64,000 nt of DNA from the NCBI GenBank assembly GCA_001295865.1, contig LJHW01000020.1:62001-126000 (forward strand), given 5' to 3'. The stretch's first letter is position 1; each line of letters opens with the position of its first letter. The translations under genes were made by a program, and so were the position numbers. A model generated the notes under the pieces. The model saw only the letters and a program-made list of their open reading frames with translations, had not been told where the DNA came from and made no database searches. Below, piece after piece: positions 55,680 to 63,332 of this stretch. This DNA comes from a beta proteobacterium AAP65. GTDB taxonomy: Bacteria; Pseudomonadota; Gammaproteobacteria; Burkholderiales; Burkholderiaceae_C.

Positions 55680-56780
55680 ATGCCCATTCAGCACGCTATC
55701 TGGAAGATCGGGGACACCCCGGCACCGCTCATAACGAGTCGACTCGCCAGCGAGCAGCAGTTGGAAGACATGATCGTGCGGGACCCACGCATTCTCTCAA
55801 GCGAGTGGATGCTGATCGGTCGCCAGGAGATCACATCCCACGGCGGACGCATCGACCTGTTGGCAATCGCACCCGATGGCTCGTTGGTGCTGATTGAGCT
55901 GAAGCGAGACCGGACGCCGCGCGAAATCATTGCCCAGGCTCTCGACTATGCGTCGTGGGTCGAGCAACTCGGCGCTGAGAAGATCGCGCAGTTCTACCAA
56001 AGGTTTTCTGGCGGCGGTAGTCTTGATGATGCGTTTCAGAAGCGATTTGGCATTGAGCTGGACGAAGAAACGCTCAATCAGTCGCACCAGATCATCATCG
56101 TCGCGTCGGAGTTGGACCCGTCGACCGAGAGGATCATCGGGTATCTGAACGCCCGCGACATCGCCATCAACGTCGTGTTTTTCCAGGTTTTTGAGCATGG
56201 CGCCGAGCAGTTGCTCAGTCGCGCGTGGCTGATTGACCCCGGTGAGACGCAGGCCAATGTCGCGACTGCCACGGCGACCAAGGGCGAGAAGGAGCCTTGG
56301 AATGGGGAGTACTACGTCTCCTTCGGCGATGCCACCTCGCGCAATTGGGACGACGCGCGCAACTTCGGCTTCATCAGCGGTGGTGGCGGAAGTTGGTACA
56401 GCCAAACCCTCAAGCTACTGTCCCCTGGCGACCGCGTGTGGGTGAAGATCCCGAAGAAGGGTTACGTGGGCGTCGGTACGGTCCTCGAATCGGTCCAGTC
56501 AGTCAATGACTTCAAAGTGTTGACGGCAAGCGGTGAAAAACCGGCGCTGATGGTGCTGAAGCATGCTGAGAAGTACCGCCTCACCGCGGACGACGTCGAA
56601 CGTGCCGAGTACTTTGTACGCGTGAAGTGGCTGGACACGGTTGCCGAGAACAAGGCGATTAATGAGATAGGCCTCTTCGGGAATCAGAACACTGTGTGTC
56701 AACCGACGACACCAAAGTGGCGTCACACTGTGGACAGGCTGAAGACTGTCTTCACCAAGTGGCAAGGCGAGGCACCTTGA
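55680..56780 (+). CDS. NucS/DUF91-like nuclease with PUA/EVE-like tail
   Basis: 366 aa. Residues about 20-110 form a PD-(D/E)XK nuclease of the DUF91/NucS type: GGRIDLLAIAPDGSLVLIELK gives Asp and ExK, and REIIAQALDYASWVEQL the following helix. Residues about 205-300 (EYYVSFGDATSRNWDDARNF and LLSPGDRVWVKIPKKGYVGVGTV) look like a PUA/EVE-type beta-barrel that recognises modified bases. The combination suggests a modification-dependent or mismatch-type nuclease. It is 18 bases after the SIR2 gene and 21 before the next gene, within the restriction operon. Confidence 0.75.
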   Translation: MPIQHAIWKIGDTPAPLITSRLASEQQLEDMIVRDPRILSSEWMLIGRQEITSHGGRIDLLAIAPDGSLVLIELKRDRTPREIIAQALDYASWVEQLGAEKIAQFYQRFSGGGSLDDAFQKRFGIELDEETLNQSHQIIIVASELDPSTERIIGYLNARDIAINVVFFQVFEHGAEQLLSRAWLIDPGETQANVATATATKGEKEPWNGEYYVSFGDATSRNWDDARNFGFISGGGGSWYSQTLKLLSPGDRVWVKIPKKGYVGVGTVLESVQSVNDFKVLTASGEKPALMVLKHAEKYRLTADDVERAEYFVRVKWLDTVAENKAINEIGLFGNQNTVCQPTTPKWRHTVDRLKTVFTKWQGEAP

Positions 56781-56801
56781 GTTTGACGCGAGCAGAGACC
56801 A

Positions 56802-58145
56802 ATGCCTGAGCGAGTCGCTGGGTACCTGATCCGTTTCGACGAAGACCGACGAGCCGCGTTTCTTCGCGAGGTCCGAGATCTTTCGGATGGGTTCTCAGAC
56901 GCACTGAGCAGCGACGACTGGTCGATCCGGCAGTGGGAGGTGTGTGGGCTGCTCTTTGAGCCTGGCGTCATCACGCATTGGGCGCTGGCCCGAAAGGGGC
57001 ATAGGGTCGCCACCGGCAAGGTGCGGGTCGAGTTCACCGAGATCACGCCCACGACGATCCCAGTGGACCAAGTTGAACAACGGATCGGTCACTCGATTCA
57101 GCGGAACATCATCAGCGCCCGATCGGGTATGGGCGGCGCCGTTCCTTTGGGGGCTTGGACCAGCTTGAAACAGGCTGTCGGCCATATCGCCCCTGAATCA
57201 CTTGCTGCCGTCGAGCGCCTTGAACGGCTTCGAGATCAAAGCAGAGAGATCATCAACCGACCGGGCGTTGAGATAGTCGCCCAGCAACGCGACGCAGTCG
57301 GCCTCGCACTCGATGTCTTTGATCAAACGGGCCAGCTTCGAAAGCGCACCTTGCAAGGGTGGGTGGCACCGCCGGGCGACGGCCTATCGTCATTCCTGGA
57401 TGGTCTGACTGGTGTTCGCACCATCGAGGATCAGCTCATCGCTCGCGATGCCGCGGCGTTCCCTGGTGCGGACGCTACGCGCCAAACCGTTCTGGGCGCT
57501 GTCTTCAGCGTTGGTGCCCGCAAGCTTGAGGTCTTCAACGTGAACCGCAGCGACGTTGAGCATGCGCTTGGCGTTGACCTGCTGTACTTCCATGAGGAAT
57601 TTGATGCCTGGACCTTGATCCAGTACAAATCTATGGATCGGCCAGGCGGTGCGCCGGATCGGTCTGCGGTGTTCCGCCCAGACGCAAACTTTGATCGTGA
57701 GCTTGCCCGCATGAGCGCGTTCCGTTCGGCCACTGTCGACTCGTGGTGCGCTAGCGACGGAAGAGCGGCCTACCGATTGTCTGGTGACGGCTTCTTCTTC
57801 AAGCTCTGTTCTCGAGTCCAGTTGGAGGTCTTGTCGGAGAGTCTTCTGCCCGGCATGTATTTACCCCGCGAGTTTGTCGAGGCTGCCCTGGTCGACCCCG
57901 CTGCACTCGGGCCGCGAGGCGGTCGCATCATTACATTCGAGAACACCGGTCGCCACCTTAGCAATACGCTGTTCGCCGACTTGCTGAGGGATGGTTGGAT
58001 TGGGACGCGTGGCATAGCCTCAGCCCAGATTGCAGAGACCGTTCGATCGCTGCTCTCGGGCGGACGCGCTGTCGTCATTGCGCGTAGTCGGCCAGCATCA
58101 GTGGCAGCAGACCTATCAGCAACACTCACGGGGCTTGAGCTATAG
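56802..58145 (+). CDS. unrecognised 447-aa protein of the restriction operon
   Basis: 447 aa, no family recognised. The middle (about residues 240-285) reads LEVFNVNRSDVEHALGVDLLYFHEEFDAWTLIQYKS, which has the layout of a PD-(D/E)XK site of the Mrr type (Asp, then QxK in a strand). The N-terminal third begins GYLIRFDEDRRAAFLREVRDL and includes a GLLFEPGVITHWALARKG strand pair. The C-terminus has no clear motif. Cytoplasmic, no transmembrane segments. It is the last gene of the run hsdR-M-S-SIR2-NucS, with 21 bases to its neighbour, so a role in the same defence operon is inferred. Confidence 0.7.
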   Translation: MPERVAGYLIRFDEDRRAAFLREVRDLSDGFSDALSSDDWSIRQWEVCGLLFEPGVITHWALARKGHRVATGKVRVEFTEITPTTIPVDQVEQRIGHSIQRNIISARSGMGGAVPLGAWTSLKQAVGHIAPESLAAVERLERLRDQSREIINRPGVEIVAQQRDAVGLALDVFDQTGQLRKRTLQGWVAPPGDGLSSFLDGLTGVRTIEDQLIARDAAAFPGADATRQTVLGAVFSVGARKLEVFNVNRSDVEHALGVDLLYFHEEFDAWTLIQYKSMDRPGGAPDRSAVFRPDANFDRELARMSAFRSATVDSWCASDGRAAYRLSGDGFFFKLCSRVQLEVLSESLLPGMYLPREFVEAALVDPAALGPRGGRIITFENTGRHLSNTLFADLLRDGWIGTRGIASAQIAETVRSLLSGGRAVVIARSRPASVAADLSATLTGLEL

Positions 58146-58319
58146 CGGAGGTTGCACTGCGCCAGCGGTTCAACTAGGCGGTGGCGCTGCCCTTTGTCGA
58201 TTGGCGCTGGGCGTACAGGAACTCTTTGAACGTGGGCTTCCAAACCTCAGAAGACTTGCCCGCAGGACTAGACGGCGCGACCGGTTGGCTCATTGGGTTC
58301 GTGTGAGGTGCAACCTCCG
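58146..58319. repeat. 12-bp inverted repeat downstream of the restriction operon
   Basis: CGGAGGTTGCAC (58146-58157) starts at the first base after the stop of the 447-aa gene. Its perfect inverted copy GTGCAACCTCCG is at 58308-58319, with 150 bases between. The right arm lies inside the small minus-strand open frame. The pair may be the ends of a small inserted sequence or a long-range RNA structure at the end of the operon. Confidence 0.5.
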
Positions 58320-58362
58320 TATGCTCAGATTGCGTTTTTGGAATGTGAGTTGATTGGTACAT
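58174..58362 (-). CDS. possible 62-aa small protein
   Basis: 62 aa, family not recognised, hydrophilic, with a Pro/Ser/Thr-rich N-terminal part and a C-terminal VWKPTFKEFLYAQRQS amphipathic segment. In its favour, GAGAGG lies five bases before the ATG (58373-58368), and TTGTAA / TAAATA hexamers 18 bases apart are found upstream (58419-58390). It is divergent from the tyrosine recombinase gene and may be a regulator or an orphan small protein. It may also be a chance frame. Confidence 0.4.
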   Translation of the reverse strand: MYQSTHIPKTQSEHTEVAPHTNPMSQPVAPSSPAGKSSEVWKPTFKEFLYAQRQSTKGSATA

Positions 58363-58389
58363 AGTATCCTCTCGTTTTGGGGTACGTGC

Positions 58390-58436
58390 TATTTACGCTG
58401 CCTGGACGAATGTTTACAAATTTCAATAGTTAAACA
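58390..58436 (-). promoter_or_regulatory. divergent promoter region with TGTTTA/TAAACA dyad
   Basis: This AT-rich stretch between the 62-aa frame and the tyrosine recombinase contains a minus-strand promoter-like pair, TTGTAA (58419 to 58414) and TAAATA (58395 to 58390), with an 18-base spacer. TGTTTA (58411-58416) and TAAACA (58431-58436) are inverted half-sites 14 bases apart that cover the -35, which would suit a repressor. Confidence 0.45.
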
Positions 58437-58536
58437 TCGCTAGGCCGGCCAACAACTTAGGCTGGAATCAAATCCTGATGTACGTCGAATGTGTACCAAA
58501 TTAAAATCGGCACACTATCAACACATTGGAATATCG

Positions 58537-59142
58537 ATGAACCAAGAGAAGAAGGCACCGGTACTGACACAGACTCAGTTCAAGTCTGCCGTTGCTTCCG
58601 CACGGGCACATGAGCAGGGATTGCGGAACGTTGCGCTGCTCTACTTTTCAGCGGCACTCGGTCTACGGGCAAAGGAGATGAGCCACTTGCTGGTTCGCGA
58701 TGTGCTGACCACGGACGGCAAGGTTAAGGATGAAGTGCTGCTGACGCGGGCGACCACGAAGGGCGGCAAGCAGCGGCTGATCTACCTCACCAACAAGGAG
58801 GTGCGTCGAGCACTGATTGCCTACCTCGACGAAAGACGGGCTGCCGACGCCGGACCGTTGCAACCAGCCTCGGCACTGTTTCTTTCCCGCAAGGGCGGCG
58901 GTTTCAGCCCGAACACCATGCAGATGCTGTTCAAGCGAATGTACCGGGCAGCAGGTCTGGATCAGGCGTCCAGCCACTCGGGACGGCGCACCTTTGCCAC
59001 GTCGTTGATCGAGCGCGGCGTGGACATCAAGGCGGTGTCCAGCCTCATGGGGCACTCCACGGTCGCCATGACGGCGCGTTACGTGGACGACAACCCGATC
59101 CGTCTGCGCCGTGTGTGCGAGGAAGTCAGCGTCGGTGTGTAG
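58537..59142 (+). CDS. minimal tyrosine recombinase (catalytic domain only)
   Basis: 201 aa phage-integrase-family protein. The catalytic residues are visible: Arg in SAALGLRAKEMSHL (near residue 45), Lys in ATTKGGKQRLIYL, HxxR in SSHSGRRTFATSLIERG and His/Tyr in LMGHSTVAMTARYVD. The usual N-terminal core-binding (SAM-like) domain is nearly absent; only about 25 residues precede the catalytic fold. Such short recombinases occur in islands and may act as resolvases or invertases. Start at 58537 (MNQEKKAPVL) rather than at an upstream ATG in the AT-rich region. Confidence 0.85.
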   Translation: MNQEKKAPVLTQTQFKSAVASARAHEQGLRNVALLYFSAALGLRAKEMSHLLVRDVLTTDGKVKDEVLLTRATTKGGKQRLIYLTNKEVRRALIAYLDERRAADAGPLQPASALFLSRKGGGFSPNTMQMLFKRMYRAAGLDQASSHSGRRTFATSLIERGVDIKAVSSLMGHSTVAMTARYVDDNPIRLRRVCEEVSVGV

Positions 59143-59311
59143 GCGTCTTCCCGGCCGAAGCGCTACCTCGCCGTCTAGTGTGGTGCGCTCGAAGTCGTTG
59201 AACCTATCGGCGCGAGGCAACGTCAGCTTCACCGTGCGCCGACTTCACCCTATCGGCAGCGGTCTCTGGTTCAAACGCCGCAAACCGGTCAACCAAATCA
59301 ACGCTATAGAC

Positions 59312-59326
59312 CACCTCCAAGAGGTG
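59312..59326. other. 6-bp hairpin before the GHKL cassette
   Basis: CACCTC-CAA-GAGGTG forms a perfect hairpin in the 236-base gap between the tyrosine recombinase and the GHKL ATPase gene. No other feature was seen in this gap. It may be an operator or part of the leader of the three-gene cassette, whose GTG start is 53 bases downstream. Confidence 0.4.
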
Positions 59327-59378
59327 AGGCAAGATTGCGGGACAACGGACTCTCCGTTGGAAGGAAAGGGGGCGGTTT

Positions 59379-61322
59379 GTGCAGCAGGAGGACATTTTTT
59401 ATGAAGACCGCTTTCTTGAAAGCTGGGCCGGTTCCATCATTACCAACCCTAGCACGGCAATCGTTGAGCTCGTTGCCAACTGCTGGGACGCCTATGCCAC
59501 CGAAGTCAACATAAGCTGGCCCGATCCGAAGAAGAACAAGCAGTTCTCCATCTCGGACGACGGCAAGGGCCTCACCAAGGCGGAGTTTGACTACATCTGG
59601 CGGGCCATGTCTTACGACCGTGTTGCCAAGACCGGAAGTACGACCGCACCACCACCAGGTGTAGAGGGCCTTCCTCGGTTCGTCTTCGGCAAGAACGGCA
59701 AGGGCCGCTTCGCCAGTTTCTGCCTCACTACGAACTACCAGATCACTTCAGTAAAAGACGGTCAGAAGATCGTCTACAAGGTGAGCAGGACCGCGAACAA
59801 GCCCTTGATCACAGAACTCGTTGAGTTCGTTGAAGAGGGTGTGGAAGGCCATGGAACGACGATCACCGGGGAAGGTGAAATTCGTCAAACCAACCTCTCT
59901 GTGGAGCAGGCACGTGAGCTTCTAGGTGGTCGGTTCCTCGCCAACCCGTCGTTCAAGGTCATCCTGAATGGCACGCCCATTTCGTTTGCGGATATCAGCA
60001 AGTCGTCGCTCTCCATCGTGGACGTTGAGGTGCCCGGCTACGGCGCGGTCAAGATCTATCACATTGATACCCGGAAGGCTGACAAGACGACCAAGCAGCA
60101 TGGCATAGCTTGGTGGGTCATGGACCGTGCTGTTGGTGAATGCAAGTGGCGTGGTGCTGACGTTGAACGCATTCTTGACGGGAGGACCGAGAAGGCCAAG
60201 CGCTTCACCTTCATCGTTCAGGCCGATTTTCTGAACAAGGAGAACGCCGTCAAGGAAGACTGGTCAGGCTTTGTTGAGAAGAACCTCGCATGGGAGACGA
60301 CCAGACCAATCGTTCAAGACAAGATTCGGGAGATCATTGACAACACCAGTGCCGCAGAGCGTGAAGACAGGCGAAGTGCCGTCCTTGAAAAAGTAGGGCA
60401 ATCGGTTAACTCGCTTCCGCTCATGAGCAAGGATCGAGTCACTACTTTCTTGAATGAGGTCGTGGACACGTGCCCGAACTTCGGAGAGCAAGAGATCGTG
60501 CAACTGACCAGCATTTTGGCGAAGCTGGAGAAAAGCAAGTCGCAGTACGGCTTGCTCGAGATCCTGCACAACCAAGATCCGCATGACTTCGATGCCCTCC
60601 ACGAGGTTCTCAGCCAATGGACCATCGGAATGGCGAAGGTCGTCTTGGACGAAATTCAGGGCCGCTTGAAGGTCATCAACGAACTTCGGATCAAAATTCA
60701 GGTCGCTGGCATTGATGAGGTCAAGGAGCTTCAGCCGCTCTTTGCCAAGGGCCTATGGATGTTCGGGGACAAATTTGAGTCCATCCACTTCACGTCAAAC
60801 AAGGGCATGACCACTGTCATTCGGGAGCTCTTTGACGGCAAGGCGGAAAAGGCTTCTTTGAATCGGCCTGACTTTGTGATTCGCGGCGACGGCAGCACTG
60901 GCTTCTACTCCTTGCCCTCGTACAACGAGGATCATCAAGAAGCTGGTGTTCAGCACCTTGTCATCGTTGACCTGAAGACCACCAAGCTCTCCCTTGGCTC
61001 GAAGGAAAAGGAACAGATCTGGAAATATGTGAAGGAGTTGAAGAAGCGGGGCCACGTTCAGCCTGACACCCGCATCGACGGCTTCGTTCTTGGCGACCAA
61101 ATCGAGAGCGGTGAGGGTGGCACTCGCACCGAAGACAACGACAAAGTCAAGATTCAGCCGCTGCTCTACGGCACCATTTTGAATCGTGCTGAACAGCGTC
61201 TTCTGAAGCTCTACGACAAGGTCAAGGAAGCTCCATTCCTCCTTGCCCAGCAGGAAGAATTGGCGAAGTTCATTGAGCCAATCCCGGTGCAACAGCCAGC
61301 CTTAGTGGAGAGCGTTGCGTAA
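59379..61322 (+). CDS. GHKL ATPase fused to PD-(D/E)XK-like domain
   Basis: 647 aa. The N-terminal GHKL ATPase (MutL/Hsp90/MORC superfamily) shows the N box IVELVANCWDAYATEV (Glu30, Asn34, Asp37), G1 SDDGKGL and G2 FGKNGKGRFASF. A middle helical region follows. The C-terminus has NRPDFVIRGDGS and HLVIVDLKTTKLSLG (near residue 530) with a downstream QIWKYVKELKKRG helix, the layout of DUF4263/Shedu-like PD-(D/E)XK nucleases. MutL-type GHKL proteins with nucleases are known from restriction-related systems. The start is GTG, with GGAAAGGGGG about 7 bases upstream. The stop overlaps the next ATG (TAATG). Confidence 0.82.
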   Translation: MQQEDIFYEDRFLESWAGSIITNPSTAIVELVANCWDAYATEVNISWPDPKKNKQFSISDDGKGLTKAEFDYIWRAMSYDRVAKTGSTTAPPPGVEGLPRFVFGKNGKGRFASFCLTTNYQITSVKDGQKIVYKVSRTANKPLITELVEFVEEGVEGHGTTITGEGEIRQTNLSVEQARELLGGRFLANPSFKVILNGTPISFADISKSSLSIVDVEVPGYGAVKIYHIDTRKADKTTKQHGIAWWVMDRAVGECKWRGADVERILDGRTEKAKRFTFIVQADFLNKENAVKEDWSGFVEKNLAWETTRPIVQDKIREIIDNTSAAEREDRRSAVLEKVGQSVNSLPLMSKDRVTTFLNEVVDTCPNFGEQEIVQLTSILAKLEKSKSQYGLLEILHNQDPHDFDALHEVLSQWTIGMAKVVLDEIQGRLKVINELRIKIQVAGIDEVKELQPLFAKGLWMFGDKFESIHFTSNKGMTTVIRELFDGKAEKASLNRPDFVIRGDGSTGFYSLPSYNEDHQEAGVQHLVIVDLKTTKLSLGSKEKEQIWKYVKELKKRGHVQPDTRIDGFVLGDQIESGEGGTRTEDNDKVKIQPLLYGTILNRAEQRLLKLYDKVKEAPFLLAQQEELAKFIEPIPVQQPALVESVA

Positions 61323-62068
61323 TGTCCTCGGTGAACTGGATCGCCGCCTTCAACTATCTGTTCACGGCGTTGAACAGCGAGAACAAGGCACTCTATGTGG
61401 GTGGCTCAACCTTCTGCCGCATGGTTCAGCAGGTTGATCCTGGCTCGCCCAGCTACCAGCAGTTGTTACCGCTGCGGCAAAGCCAAGGCAAGTCAAGTTC
61501 TCGCAAGGACTTCTACTGGGATCTCATTCAGGCCCAGCCCGAACCCCAGCGATTTAGTCTCTATCGGGTGTTCGTTGATCACGTTGAGCCGCACGACAAG
61601 GCACAAGCGGACACGATCAGAGACATAGTCTTTGGTGGTGGGCGTGCCGTGCCTACCACCGTTGTGCCCGTCGACCTGTGGAACTCGGAAAAGCTCAACA
61701 ACAGCCTCAACGACATTGACCGCGCCATTGACGCCCATCAATACAACCGGGCGACGACACTGAGCTATACATGCCTTGAAGGACTCTACAAGACCTATGT
61801 GCGCAAGCATGTTCCTGAGCATGTCGGACTGACTGACCTCATGCCGTTGTGCAAGGTGGTCAAAGACGATATCAGCCGTAAGCTCCAAGCCCAAGGGCCA
61901 TTCCCCGTAGAGATCGTCAATGCCATGCCGACACTCACCAATGCCATTGCGAACTCAAGGAACGGCTTCAGCGAGTCGCACTTCGGTGACGATTCCCAAC
62001 GTTGGCTTGCCCTGTTTGCTCGTGACCTGACCAACTCCGTCGGTCGGCTGATGCTCAACTTTATGTGA
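61322..62068 (+). CDS. Abi_C-like protein of the GHKL cassette
   Basis: 248 aa. The first 100 residues (WIAAFNYLFTALNSENKALYVGG and SSSRKDFYWDLIQAQ) are not recognised. The C-terminal half (LNDIDRAIDAHQYNRATTLSYTCLEGLYKTYVRKH, then AIANSRNGFSESHFGDD and SQRWLALFARDLTNSVGRLML) follows the helical pattern of abortive-infection C-terminal (Abi_C) domains, which are linked to HEPN-type RNases. The R-N/G...H pattern near residue 215 fits loosely with a HEPN active site (RxxxxH-like, SRNGFSESHF). It is coupled to the GHKL gene by a one-base overlap. Confidence 0.65.
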   Translation: MSSVNWIAAFNYLFTALNSENKALYVGGSTFCRMVQQVDPGSPSYQQLLPLRQSQGKSSSRKDFYWDLIQAQPEPQRFSLYRVFVDHVEPHDKAQADTIRDIVFGGGRAVPTTVVPVDLWNSEKLNNSLNDIDRAIDAHQYNRATTLSYTCLEGLYKTYVRKHVPEHVGLTDLMPLCKVVKDDISRKLQAQGPFPVEIVNAMPTLTNAIANSRNGFSESHFGDDSQRWLALFARDLTNSVGRLMLNFM

Positions 62069-62074
62069 GGCGGC

Positions 62075-62731
62075 ATGAGCAAGAAACTGCTGCTCGTTGA
62101 CCTCGAGAACAAGCATAAGGTAGACCTCTCACCATTGGATCAGAGCTACAGGGCCGTCATCTTCGTGGGGGCAAATCAGAACCCTCCCAAGGCTTCCAGG
62201 AAGCCTTCTACGGCCCATAGGTTCAGTCGGGTGGACTTCCTGAAGATTTCTGGGGCCGGCAAGAACGCCCTGGACTTCCACATAGCCTTTGAGCTTGGCC
62301 GCACCTTTGAGACGGCCCCCGACACGCAGTGCTTCGTTCTGAGCGGCGATAAGGGATTTGATCCGCTGCTGAACCACCTCAATAGCAGCGGCATGCATTG
62401 CCGCAGGATAGAGAGCATTGAAGAACTCGTGCTTGTCGCTGGGGTGCCAGCCCTGGATTTGGTGGTCTGCCGGCACTGCAAAAAGGCCAGCACGATTGAG
62501 CACCATGGAGGCCGGTGGTGCAGCAACTGCGGACGGTTCGCCACACCGCCTGATCCCCAGCTCTTGCCCTCCAATCGGCCTGGCTTCGTTGAACCTGAGA
62601 AGGCCTGGGAAGACGATGGTGGAATCATTGCCGAATGCGGCTGGTGCCACCAGAAGGCCGACATGACGGGTGGCATCTATGACGACGGGGAGTGGATGTG
62701 TGGGCACTGCGTTGCCCGCTACGCAACGTAG
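62075..62731 (+). CDS. NYN/PIN-type nuclease with two zinc ribbons
   Basis: 218 aa. Residues 1-125 are a PIN/NYN-like fold: KLLLVDLENKHKVDL with Asp9 and Glu11, NALDFHIAFELGRTFE with Asp, and CFVLSGDKGFDPLLNHL with Asp, the expected set of acidic metal ligands. Two zinc ribbons follow: VCRHCKKASTIEHHG with WCSNCGRFA (about 132-155), and ECGWCHQKADMTGG with WMCGHCVARYAT at the end. The fold implies RNA or single-strand DNA cleavage. It starts six bases after the Abi_C-like gene and closes the cassette. Confidence 0.8.
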   Translation: MSKKLLLVDLENKHKVDLSPLDQSYRAVIFVGANQNPPKASRKPSTAHRFSRVDFLKISGAGKNALDFHIAFELGRTFETAPDTQCFVLSGDKGFDPLLNHLNSSGMHCRRIESIEELVLVAGVPALDLVVCRHCKKASTIEHHGGRWCSNCGRFATPPDPQLLPSNRPGFVEPEKAWEDDGGIIAECGWCHQKADMTGGIYDDGEWMCGHCVARYAT

Positions 62732-62990
62732 AAATGGGTCGGGATCGGCCTGCGGTCAATGGCCGCTTTCCGAACGACCAAAGACTGCAACGGGGCGAGG
62801 CCGTGTGAAAACTCGGTCTTGTCCCGGTCGCGCGCATAGTCGACCGTCCAGATCGGTCCAGGATCGACGATTGGCATCGCGGAAGGGGTTCGATAACCCC
62901 GAAAGTTTCGCGTTTGCCGAGTTTTCCCACGCCCTCGGTCGTGAACGGGCCCTCGACTTGCTACTCGACAGCAGACACCCAGGGTCACCG

Positions 62991-63332
62991 TTATCGATGC
63001 CGCTTGGACGCGTGCGCGGTAAGCATTGATCCTCGGTATCGCACTGCGCACTCGTCAACATAGCAGATGTACTCCGCGACAATCTGGCGGAGCAGATGCC
63101 CTCGACTGGTAGCTGCGTCTTCGGTGATCAGATCGAAACGTTCTAGCAACTCTGCTGGAATGCGAAACGTGACAACACGGCTCGTCGCCGACCGTTGGCG
63201 TCGCTCTTCTGCTTCTGCGTACTGGAAAGCATCACGAATTGCTTTTGCTTGCTGCCGCAGAACGTGTGCAGCATCGCTCGCCCCTTTATCTGGTGCTTGG
63301 TCGCTTTCTGGTGGATACATGATGATGGACAT
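62991..63332 (-). CDS. ribbon-helix-helix protein (Arc/CopG-like)
   Basis: 113 aa. The segment RVVTFRIPAELLERFDLITEDAATSRGHLLRQIVAEYI (about residues 51-88) matches a ribbon-helix-helix DNA-binding fold. It is preceded by a long charged helix (LRQQAKAIRDAFQYAEAEERRQR). Such proteins serve as transcription regulators, antitoxins or plasmid-partition factors; no toxin gene was recognised beside it. The ATG at 63332 has AAGGGAA about 7 bases upstream. The 259 bases between its stop and the NYN gene hold no recognised gene. Confidence 0.65.
   Translation of the reverse strand: MSIIMYPPESDQAPDKGASDAAHVLRQQAKAIRDAFQYAEAEERRQRSATSRVVTFRIPAELLERFDLITEDAATSRGHLLRQIVAEYICYVDECAVRYRGSMLTAHASKRHR

Noticed and set aside
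58146-58319. Intrinsic terminator of the restriction operon
   Set aside because: The inverted repeat has a 150-base loop, too long for a terminator hairpin, although a T-run (GCGTTTTTGG) follows about 12 bases after the right arm.
62732-62990. Possible coding remnant with an open plus-strand frame after the NYN gene
   Set aside because: No start signal, no recognisable family, and the frame ends without conserved motifs; too little to call.
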